Assembly: GCF_042652965.1 (NCBI RefSeq) | Contig: NZ_JBHSHL010000005.1 | Span: 55,109-119,108 of the forward strand | Direction of reading: 5' to 3' | Origin: Filifactor villosus | Lineage (GTDB): Bacteria; Bacillota; Clostridia; Peptostreptococcales; Filifactoraceae | DNA: 64,000 nt | In this document: positions 25,178 to 32,510 of the stretch, piece after piece | How the letters are laid out: each line of letters starts with the position of its first letter | Position numbering within the stretch: the stretch's first letter is position 1 | Position numbers and translations under genes: made by a program | Notes under the pieces: model-generated | What the model saw: only the letters and a program-made list of their open reading frames with translations | Database searches by the model: none | Told to the model about the DNA's origin: nothing

Positions 25178-25267
25178 GGAGAGGTGTCCGAGTGGCTTAA
25201 GGAGCACGCCTGGAAAGCGTGTATACGGGGAACCGTATCCGGGGTTCAAATCCCCGTCTCTCCGCCA
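25178..25267 (+). tRNA. tRNA-Ser (anticodon GGA)
   Basis: 90 bases including an encoded CCA. The acceptor GGAGAGG pairs with TCTCTCC, discriminator G. The anticodon stem CACGC/GCGTG encloses the loop CTGGAAA (anticodon GGA, reading UCC/UCU). A long variable arm (TACGGGGAACCGTA) marks a class II tRNA, and the T arm GGGGTTCAAATCCCC is perfect. A likely promoter is TTGCAA (25131-25136) and TAAGAT (25154-25159), 17 bases apart. Confidence 0.97.
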
Positions 25268-25284
25268 GTATATCATTCAAAGAA

Positions 25285-25317
25285 GGAACTGTGCTGAAAA
25301 GTACAGTTCTTTTTTTA
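25285..25317 (+). terminator. Terminator after tRNA-Ser
   Basis: GGAACTGT ... ACAGTTCT stem with a 10-base loop followed by eight T. Confidence 0.85.
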
Positions 25318-25735
25318 TCTCTTGAGGGGAGAAAGTAGAACGATGCTTTGACAAAAGTATGGCTATATCCCCTTCAGTCATCAAAATAAAGGATTTCAGG
25401 TATGAAAAAGTCAAAATCATCAACATCAATCAAAGGAAATGTTATGTTCGGCAATTCGTGAGGATAATATCAAACGGAAAACGGCATAGAGCCTTCAACA
25501 AAGTGCTCAAAACTTCTCCTTCCATACCTTCAAAAAAGCTTGTTTCCGGAATCCCTTCTTTGCACGGACGAAGAAGGGGCGTTGCAGAAAAGAGGCTTCA
25601 GTGCGTCCTCAATTCTTATATTTTGCGGAAATGAAAGCGTTTTCGACCTGATATTGTTTTGTAACTCGCTATGGATTGAAAAAAAGAAAAAAAGTGTTAT
25701 AATAAAGGCAATAAATAAAATGGGAGGGAACGTAT
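25318..25735. other. Gap before the CBS-domain gene
   Basis: About 420 bases with only short, unconvincing frames. The right end carries the promoter of the CBS-domain gene. A partial inverted repeat (CTTCTTTGCACGG near 25556 with CGAAGAAG) is of no clear role. Confidence 0.45.
25676..25703 (+). promoter_or_regulatory. Promoter of the CBS-domain gene
   Basis: TTGAAA (25676-25681) and TATAAT (25698-25703) separated by 16 bases, 32 bases before the start codon. Confidence 0.75.
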
Positions 25736-26620
25736 ATGGACGATGGCGCCGGGAGTTTGTTACAGAATTTTTTAAGACCGCCTCTGGGCATTGTAGCAAA
25801 CGGAAAAACGTTTCGTAGAGATACGAGTGTGGAAGATGATAATGTGAGAGAAGGTATTATCACAGCGATCATCGATAATGAAAATGCCGTTGTGACCGAT
25901 CTTGAAAAAGATATGATCAAGAGGGTGTTGAGGTTTAACGAAACCAAGGCCAAGGATGTGATGACACCGAGGACATCGGCATTTACCATCGATGTAAATG
26001 AAGATATCGGAGAGGTGCTCGATCGGATCATTGAGGAGAGGTATTCGAGGATACCGATCTATGACAAGGACATCGACAACATCATAGGGGTGCTTCACAT
26101 CAAAGACCTTTTCGCGCAGGTGAGAAAGGGTAACCTTGAGTTGATCAATATTCGGGGACTTTTGAGAGAAGCCTACCTCATCCATGAGTACAAGGCCTTG
26201 GATGAACTCCTGCTTGAGATGCAGAGAAACAGACAGCCGATTGCCGTGGTGATTGATGAGTATGGGGGTTTTTCGGGCTTATTGACCATGGAAGATATCT
26301 TGGAAGAGATTGTCGGAGATATCGCCGATGAAGACGATGAAGATGAAGAGATTCAAGAGATCACGAAGATAAGTGAAACCACCTACAAGATAGACGGATT
26401 TACCAATATACAGACAGTAAATGAAAAACTTTCGCTCAATTTGCCGACCGATGTCAATGAAACAATGGGAGGGCTCTTGTTGGAGGGCTTGGGTAAGTTG
26501 CCCGATAACCAGGGAGATCCTACGGGAATACAGATCGGAAACGTGGAGTTGAAGGCGATCAAAGTAAATGAAAAAAGAATAGAAACCCTCTTGCTCAGAC
26601 TTAAGAGGGATTTGGTTTAG
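25736..26620 (+). CDS. CBS-domain protein, CorC/HlyC (TlyC) type
   Basis: 294-residue soluble protein. Two CBS domains in tandem (about 70-195) begin with MTPRTSAFTIDVNEDIGEVL and contain YSRIPIYDKDIDNIIGVLHI and AVVIDEYGGFSGLLTMEDIL. They are followed by a CorC/HlyC domain (about 210-290) with YKIDGFTNIQTVNEKL. The acidic DEDDEDEE linker between them is typical. The DUF21 membrane part found in larger relatives is absent, so this is the short cytoplasmic form linked to Mg2+/Co2+ efflux control; the old label hemolysin is not supported functionally. ATG start after TGGGAGGGAACG. Monocistronic, with its own promoter. Confidence 0.9.
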   Translation: MDDGAGSLLQNFLRPPLGIVANGKTFRRDTSVEDDNVREGIITAIIDNENAVVTDLEKDMIKRVLRFNETKAKDVMTPRTSAFTIDVNEDIGEVLDRIIEERYSRIPIYDKDIDNIIGVLHIKDLFAQVRKGNLELINIRGLLREAYLIHEYKALDELLLEMQRNRQPIAVVIDEYGGFSGLLTMEDILEEIVGDIADEDDEDEEIQEITKISETTYKIDGFTNIQTVNEKLSLNLPTDVNETMGGLLLEGLGKLPDNQGDPTGIQIGNVELKAIKVNEKRIETLLLRLKRDLV

Positions 26621-26756
26621 CTACGGTTTCAAGCTCCGCTTGATAACGGAACTTTGCCTGATGAATAGATGCTTCCAAAGTGAGATGTTCCGGTCGATCC
26701 GCTCTTTCTTTGGGAGCATTTTTGATTAAAACCGGCATTGTCAGGAAACGCTGAAT

Positions 26757-27030
26757 CAATATCGCAGAATCCGAAAAATCGATGTAATACTATTTTTCAA
26801 TAGAAGTATGGATATATCTATTTTTCGATGACGAAAAACTATGTTGTCTTCTATGGGTCAAAGATTGTTTATATCCACTATTCAAAAGAATAGTAGTATA
26901 AAATCAAGCTTAATAGTAGGAATGAAATTCTCAAAATGTTGATTTGACAAATCTTTGTATTTTATAAACTCAAAAAAATCAAGAACTTGGGGGTGTTCGG
27001 GCTTTCTATGCTATACGGATATATTGATAT
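26757..27030 (+). repeat. Family 2 repeat interrupted by a MITE
   Basis: The left part ATATCGCAGAATCCGAAAAA (26759-26787) aligns with the family 2 left arm. After the inserted element the core AGGAATGAAATTCTC, ATTTTATAAACTC and AATCAAGAACTTG continues to about 27030. The interrupted order matches uninterrupted copies such as 19364-19509. Confidence 0.65.
26788..26898 (+). mobile_element. MITE family 1, core type A, inside a family 2 repeat
   Basis: 111-bp copy TACTATTTTTCAATAGAAG ... AAGAATAGTAGTA, flanked by TAA at 26785-26787 and 26899-26901. Confidence 0.88.
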
Positions 27031-27822
27031 TTAGCTGTATTACACCTTTGTTATAAGTCAAAACAATCTATATTGCTGTCAGAATTACTATGAATTTCAA
27101 CATGCCGATGTACCGGCACACGGGTGGGAATGAGCCTTACTTTCAAAAGGATACGGATTCGGCACGAACAGGCTTTCGATTCCTGATTTTTACGGAAGTT
27201 TTGCTCTCTGTGTGAGATGTGTGACAGATGCAAACGTATCCGTGTCGATGAAATCATAGACAAGACCTCTCATCTCTGTTACACTGGAGATGGCTTTGAA
27301 GGTCTGTGATTGAAAATCCATGCCAGACGCAGGCGAAGGGATCCACGTAAGTCTACTCAACAGGGAGCAGATGAGCATGGTGCGTTCTAGGAGTAAGCCC
27401 TGCCGACAAAAGAGTCGAGAGAAGAAAGTAGTGAGATGATATCAAGCGAACCTTCCGGCAGGCGAATGTGGGGGCAAAGATCAGGTCAGCTTCAAAGCCT
27501 TTTTTATAGCTTGTTTCCATATTGTCATTTAATTGTTTCCTTTTTGAAATCAAAGCGAAAAACAAGTGTGATATTATGATTATAATGGTGGATTGTATCA
27601 TGTGATAGAAAATCAGAAAAGGAAGGTCCGCCTGAGCAGCTTCCCTGAGTTTTTAGGCAAACATACTTACAAACGGGAAAGACCCTCCATCCTTTAGAAA
27701 ACATTGAACCTTTGTCAAGCAAAAGCATTTGAGATTTTTGTCTGCAAAACGGATTTCAGGTTGTTTTGTTGAAGGTTGAGGTATTGCCCTAAGTAAAAAA
27801 GACGAGTTTAGGAGGGAGAACG
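27031..27822. other. Unexplained 790-bp region
   Basis: No intact gene. Several short minus-strand frames (27051-27263, 27190-27378, 27353-27601) follow each other in different phases, which would fit a decayed gene, but none is recognisable. A TATAAT at 27581 has no good -35. The right edge is the leader of the beta-propeller gene with AGGAGGGAG before its ATG. Confidence 0.4.
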
Positions 27823-29985
27823 ATGAAACGTAAAGCCATAAGAGTTGTACTTACCAGCCTGCTGATTATGGTTGTGCTTGTAACGACTGTCTTTGCGCAG
27901 AACAAAAACGGTACGAAAAACCCGTCGAACACACAGGACTTGAATGTCTATGAGACGATGAAGTTGACAACAAAGAATGATATTGACAACATCCATTCCA
28001 AGATCGTTATCACTGATAAAAACGGAAAACGAGTACCTTACATCGTCAACAACAATAAGAAGAAAGAATATTTGATTCTTCCTCTGTACAAAAACAGAGA
28101 AGAAATCAATATGAAAATCAATTTGAACCCCAAGGAATACGAGATAGAAAATACCGGTGAGATCGTTCACCTGAACGACAAACAGAACTTGAAACATTTG
28201 TCGAAGGCACTTGAACAAACGTATTCCCCCGCACCCATGGCAAGAGATTACGGTCCGGGTGTCGAGAGGCAGGAGCTTCAAAGAGGGGCGATGGTAACAA
28301 AGGAGGCTGTAAATTCCGCGGATGCCGGCGGAGCGGATTTCAGTACGACCAACACACAGGTAAAAGGTGTCGATGAAGCCGATATGATAAAGACGGACGG
28401 AGAAAGGATCTATTCCATCTTTGAACAGAAGGTCCGAATCGTAAAGGCGACCAAGGGAGTTCTCAAAGAAGAGAAGAGTATTGAGTTTCCTGAAGGGCTG
28501 CTGCCCTTGGAACTCTACGTCTCCAATAAGAAACTCAGTGTCATCCTGTCCGATTACAGAGGAGACTCGAAGGCGAGAACTACAGTCTATGTCTATGACT
28601 TGAGTAAGCCGGCATCTCCCAAGAAAATTCGCGAAACAACGCAAGACGGAGCGTATATCACTTCGAGAAAAGACGGGGATACCTTGAGGATTGTCACGCA
28701 AACTCATATGTATTCCGGTCAGATCGAGCCTATGATACCGGTCCTGAGAGAGAGTATGGAAGGAAAGAAAGAGACCTCTTCCGTGATCGCTCTCAATAAG
28801 ATCATGATTTTCCCGGGATATCAAAGTCGTTCAATCGTAACGATAAGCAGTTTTCCCACAGATTCGAAAACTCCCGCCAAGCAGATTGCTTATGTAGGAG
28901 ATGCACAAACCCTCTATATGTCAAAAAATACCATGGCGGTATCCTATGAGGTGTATCCTTGGCATCCGTGGGTCCCGTTGGGATTTGACGAGCCTAATCC
29001 TGAAGTTGAAGTTGTAACCGAAGATACGGCGGAAGGTTTGAAAGAAAAGATATCGACGGAAGTTGCCGTTCAACCGATCGTCGAGGATACGGGAATTAAA
29101 ACGGTGATTAAGCGTTTCGACATAAAAGGAAGCAATATTTCTTATGTCGGAGAAAACAAGATAAGCGGGACCTTGATTAACCAATTTGCGATGGATGAAT
29201 ACAGGGGAGTTTTGAGGGTTGCCTATACAAACGGTATGATCGGAGAAACTTCCGTAGAGACCTTCGATAAAAGTATGAACAGACTGGGTACTCTGTCGGG
29301 ACTGGCAAAAGGAGAGAGAATCTACTCGGTACGCTTTATGGGAGAAAAACTCTATCTGGTAACCTTTAAACAGGTCGATCCCTTCTTTGTCATCGATATG
29401 AAGAACGCATCTGCCCCGAAAGTGCTTGGATATTTGAAGATACCGGGATATAGCAACTATCTGCATCCGGTCGATGACACCCACGTCCTCGGTTTCGGTC
29501 ACGATGTTAAAGTAACGGGCGAAAATGTTCGAAATGCCGGAGTTAAGATTTCTATGTTCGATGTGAGAGATGTAGCAAACCCCAAAGAATTGAGCAATGT
29601 AGTACTTGGCAAAGGCGGTTCCTATACTCCTTTGGAATATGACCACAAGGCTCTTATGTATCATCCGGACAAAAAGTACTTCGGTTTTCCTGTTGTATTG
29701 ACTGACGAGATCCCGAGAAAGGACTCTTACGGAGGATGGATGGAACAAAGACAGGTCTTCGACGGAGCCTACCTGTATCAGATAGATCAGGGACACCGCT
29801 TGAAATTGAAGGGAATGGTAACACACAACAAAGAGGATCAGAGATTTGAACACGATTATCGCAACCGTATTCAAAGGCTGCTCTATATCGGTGATGTGGT
29901 GTACTCCATCTCCGAGAATAAGATTATGTCGACAAATGAGAAAGATATGAAGTTGATCGATATGTTGGAATGGAATCAAAAATAA
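27823..29985 (+). CDS. Secreted beta-propeller domain protein (COG4880-like)
   Basis: 720-residue exported protein. The N-terminal signal peptide (MKRKAIRVVLTSLLIMVVLVTTVFA) has no lipobox. A short N-terminal region (about 30-140) precedes the propeller signature STTNTQVKGVDEADMIKTDG near 176, which is the hallmark of 'secreted protein containing C-terminal beta-propeller' proteins. About six repeated blade-like units follow, with phrases such as YDLSKPASPKKI, RFMGEKLYLVTF and VFDGAYLYQIDQ. Biological role unknown; relatives occur in Clostridia and archaea. ATG start after AGGAGGGAG. It has its own strong terminator and lies next to a series of other exported proteins, so a surface function is likely. 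Confidence 0.88.
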   Translation: MKRKAIRVVLTSLLIMVVLVTTVFAQNKNGTKNPSNTQDLNVYETMKLTTKNDIDNIHSKIVITDKNGKRVPYIVNNNKKKEYLILPLYKNREEINMKINLNPKEYEIENTGEIVHLNDKQNLKHLSKALEQTYSPAPMARDYGPGVERQELQRGAMVTKEAVNSADAGGADFSTTNTQVKGVDEADMIKTDGERIYSIFEQKVRIVKATKGVLKEEKSIEFPEGLLPLELYVSNKKLSVILSDYRGDSKARTTVYVYDLSKPASPKKIRETTQDGAYITSRKDGDTLRIVTQTHMYSGQIEPMIPVLRESMEGKKETSSVIALNKIMIFPGYQSRSIVTISSFPTDSKTPAKQIAYVGDAQTLYMSKNTMAVSYEVYPWHPWVPLGFDEPNPEVEVVTEDTAEGLKEKISTEVAVQPIVEDTGIKTVIKRFDIKGSNISYVGENKISGTLINQFAMDEYRGVLRVAYTNGMIGETSVETFDKSMNRLGTLSGLAKGERIYSVRFMGEKLYLVTFKQVDPFFVIDMKNASAPKVLGYLKIPGYSNYLHPVDDTHVLGFGHDVKVTGENVRNAGVKISMFDVRDVANPKELSNVVLGKGGSYTPLEYDHKALMYHPDKKYFGFPVVLTDEIPRKDSYGGWMEQRQVFDGAYLYQIDQGHRLKLKGMVTHNKEDQRFEHDYRNRIQRLLYIGDVVYSISENKIMSTNEKDMKLIDMLEWNQK

Positions 29986-30009
29986 GTCCTCCTTATTTTT
30001 GATAGATGT

Positions 30010-30050
30010 AAAAGCGGAGAAGCTGTCATAAGGCGACTTCTCCGCTTTTT
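30010..30050 (+). terminator. Terminator after the beta-propeller gene
   Basis: AAAAGCGGAGAAG ... CTTCTCCGCTTTTT, 13-bp stem with a 14-base loop and T run. Confidence 0.92.
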
Positions 30051-30198
30051 GAATGGGGTGGGAATGAACCTCTTTGAGGCGGAGAGAAAACAGTGATTTT
30101 CAGAACGAAAGTCGCTTGGGCTCAAGGAAGGAAACCAAACCTTTTTAAACAAGTATGAAAAAACAAAAAATAACCGACACTTAAGGAAGTAATTATGC

Positions 30199-30204
30199 TA
30201 TAAT
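30199..30204 (+). promoter_or_regulatory. Candidate extended -10 before the PhnM-like gene
   Basis: ATGCTATAAT gives an extended -10 (TGC before TATAAT). No consensus -35 is seen. Confidence 0.45.
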
Positions 30205-30296
30205 AAAAAGAGCTGTGAAAAGAGATGCAAGGCACAAGGAAACGATTGTATCTCATCGCCGGGGGTAAGGTAAACGATTAAGGGCGAGGTGAAAAA

Positions 30297-31448
30297 ATGA
30301 GACTGTATAGCAACTATATTGTTTTGAAGGACAGTGTAGCCGAAGGAACTATCGAGATAGAGGGGGAGCATATCAAAGAAGTTCGGATCGGGGATAGACC
30401 TGAAGGGGAATTTCTCGACTGTACCGGAAAGTTCGTTATGCCGGGAATGATCAATATTCAAAGCCGGAACTTTGACCTTGGAGAGGCCGAACGCTATTTT
30501 AGTCAATATCCGATGCTTAGACAATTCAACCGTGTAGATCGAGCAAGTGCATTGTCGGGCATCACAACAGTCTATCACAGCATCGACATCGAAGAATTTC
30601 TCAGAGGCTATGATGGGGAACAGGCGGTTGAACGACTGAATAAACTACGTATCTATAAAGAAGAAAAACACCTCGTGGAACATAAGATCCACCTTAAGTT
30701 CAGAATCGGCGATATTCGCAATATCGAATTTATGAAACACTTGATCTCTAACGGATTGGTCGACCTCATCACTTATATGGGCAGTGTAAGAGGAGAACAG
30801 GAGTATTTTAAGGACGAGTACTTCTTGGAATATCTCAAGGAGAAGTTTGATATCAAGGACAGATTGGCTTGGGCCATTTTGGAGAGGATCAAAGAACGTC
30901 GCTTTGAAATAAATCAGGAAGAAATAGCTTATCGTTTCAAATATGCGGCCTCGGCGAGAATACCTGTTGCGACCACCAAGTACAGGCTCTCTGAGAGCAT
31001 GGAGAAAAAATACAGTTCCAAGATTTCCATCATTTTGGATCCGGTCGAGCCGGAGGCCTTGGATTATGTTCAAAAGAATCATAAGTATGCCACCATCGAT
31101 GCATCTAATCTCTGGGATCTCGATAAGATCTTAAACTATTCCTCGGGAGTTGCCAAAGGCAGTTTCAATATCCTCACCGCCTCACACAGCCCGGAAGACT
31201 TGTTGGAATCCGTATTTATGATGGCACAAGAGATCGGACTTGTCGAAACGGTCCGGATGGTGAGCTACAATCCCGCAAAGGCTCTTGGGCTTAAAGGTAA
31301 GGGGAGTATTGCGAAAGGAAGCTGTGCCGACCTTATCGTCGTAGAATACGACGGGGGTCTTCCTATGAATATGATGACGATATGTAGCGGCAAGGTGGTA
31401 AGCGAACTCTCTTATCGTTCGGGACAGACCGGGAGAGGCCGGAGGTAA
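30297..31448 (+). CDS. PhnM-like amidohydrolase-fold protein lacking metal ligands
   Basis: 383 residues with the amidohydrolase layout: an N-terminal beta segment, PGMINIQSRN at 49-58 where the barrel begins, and a C-terminal VSYNPAKALGLKGKGSIAKGSCADLIVV. The order of segments matches PhnM (ribose methylphosphonate triphosphate diphosphatase) as I recall it. The metal-site positions are changed, however. HxD becomes Gln55-Ser-Arg57. HLRxE becomes HLKFR (Arg136). The SHDD segment becomes ATTKY (225-229). The SSDY segment becomes TASH (294-297). It is therefore probably not a hydrolase; it may be a binding or structural relic that is still under selection. No other phn genes are near. ATG start with GGCGAGGTG. 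Confidence 0.72.
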   Translation: MRLYSNYIVLKDSVAEGTIEIEGEHIKEVRIGDRPEGEFLDCTGKFVMPGMINIQSRNFDLGEAERYFSQYPMLRQFNRVDRASALSGITTVYHSIDIEEFLRGYDGEQAVERLNKLRIYKEEKHLVEHKIHLKFRIGDIRNIEFMKHLISNGLVDLITYMGSVRGEQEYFKDEYFLEYLKEKFDIKDRLAWAILERIKERRFEINQEEIAYRFKYAASARIPVATTKYRLSESMEKKYSSKISIILDPVEPEALDYVQKNHKYATIDASNLWDLDKILNYSSGVAKGSFNILTASHSPEDLLESVFMMAQEIGLVETVRMVSYNPAKALGLKGKGSIAKGSCADLIVVEYDGGLPMNMMTICSGKVVSELSYRSGQTGRGRR

Positions 31449-31676
31449 GATATCTCCTTAAAAAATACCGTACAAAGAAGGAGTTGTACCCCCGGGCTTG
31501 TCAAAATACCAAAGAGAGAAAAGAGGAGGATCTCATCATTCGTACAAGTGGAATTAGGTGCCATTCGTGCAGCAATACGTATTTTTGTTGAAAACATAAA
31601 GGAAGATAGAGGGCGATATTTTCAAATGGAGAAGTATCGTCTTTTTTTGTTGTTGTCAACACATGAAGGATATGTA

Positions 31677-31904
31677 TACTGTGTTCCGTTTGATACTATT
31701 CTCCAATAGAAGTGTGGTTATAGCTATTTTGCGAACACGAAAATTTGTGTATCTTCCACGGAGTTATAGAACGCTGATATCCATAATTCAAATAAATAAT
31801 AGTATGAAATGCCGGGTATGAAACATATCTCCTTGCCGAAAAACCCTTCATAAAGACGATATGCTTTCAAGTAGTCCGTCGGTTCATCCTAACAGATAAT
31901 AGTA
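31677..31904 (+). mobile_element. MITE family 1, core type C, interrupted by a type A copy
   Basis: The left end TACTGTGTTCCGTTTGA aligns with the left end of other type C copies (TACTATTCTCCGTTTAA). After the inner element it continues with AATGCCGGGTATGAAACATA and ends GATAATAGTA. The join matches the type C order seen at 20836. Confidence 0.75.
31694..31804 (+). mobile_element. MITE family 1, core type A, nested in type C copy
   Basis: 111-bp element TACTATTCTCCAATAGAAG ... AATAAATAATAGTA. It is flanked by TGA at 31691-31693 and TGA at 31805-31807, a clean duplication of a TNA type other than TAA. Confidence 0.9.
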
Positions 31905-32389
31905 TTATACAACATATGGTATATAATATCGCAAAAATCAATTATCGTGCACTACATAGGTGGACTTAGACCGCATCTTAAAGTTAGCGAGAAACCCAAA
32001 CCGAGTATCTTACAGGAAAAAAGTCAAAATGAAACAAATTTGTAATAGACATTTTTTACAAAATAGGGTAATATAGTAATAGAATTTAACTAGGAAAAAC
32101 GAAAGTAAATAAGTAATCAATATGATTTGACCGATAACCGTCAGGTGGAAGGCGCAAAATCATATATGATTATAAGATATATGATTTGCTTTCTTAAATT
32201 CGGCGAAATCATGAACAGGGACATCTGTTCCTGTCAGGATGGCGGCGTACGTTCGGTTTCCTTATTAAATTCGATTCATGACAACAGGAAGGGCGGTTCG
32301 AATTCGCCATCATTTTGCAACCTGCTTCTACTGTGGGATTGAATAAGGTTCAGTGTTCATTACAGTTTTATTACATCGGGGAAAAAACG

Positions 32390-32418
32390 TTGACGGTAAA
32401 AAAGTGCAATGCTATAAT
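32390..32418 (+). promoter_or_regulatory. Strong promoter of the major CuAO-domain gene
   Basis: TTGACG (32390-32395), 17 bases, TATAAT (32413-32418), with TGC before the -10 (extended). A leader of about 85 bases follows, with an AGGGGGCCCCT palindrome near 32458 and an AAGGAGG ribosome site. Confidence 0.9.
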
Positions 32419-32510
32419 CCTTCTATGTTAATTCGGTGATACACTGAATACAAGGGAGGGGGCCCCTAAGCCTTCAAAAACTATAATAATTTTTAAGGAG
32501 GAAACAAGAA

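Larger units (their letters stand above)
31449..32510. other. Gap before the major CuAO-domain gene
   Basis: About 1 kb without a gene. It holds a type C element split by a type A element (31677-31904) and an AT-rich stretch (31906-32160). A region with several inverted repeats follows (for example GAACAG-GGACAT-CTGTTC at 32213-32230), then the promoter at 32390-32418. Confidence 0.5.

Noticed and set aside
25359..25634. 91-codon plus-strand frame after tRNA-Ser
   Set aside because: No ribosome site, basic and unstructured, no recognisable family; kept only as an uncertain gap.
27100..27500. RNase P RNA, tmRNA or 6S RNA in the unexplained region
   Set aside because: I looked for the conserved RNase P (GAGGAAAGTCC) and tmRNA 3'-end (GGTTCGAATCCC) motifs on both strands and did not find them; 6S RNA has no such motif, and I saw nothing that suggested it.
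30297..31448. Calling the protein an active PhnM or dihydroorotase-like hydrolase
   Set aside because: All expected metal-binding segments are substituted, so enzyme activity of this type is unlikely.
32127..32342. 71-codon plus-strand frame upstream of the abundant CuAO gene
   Set aside because: No ribosome site, it lies before the promoter, and its composition is not protein-like.
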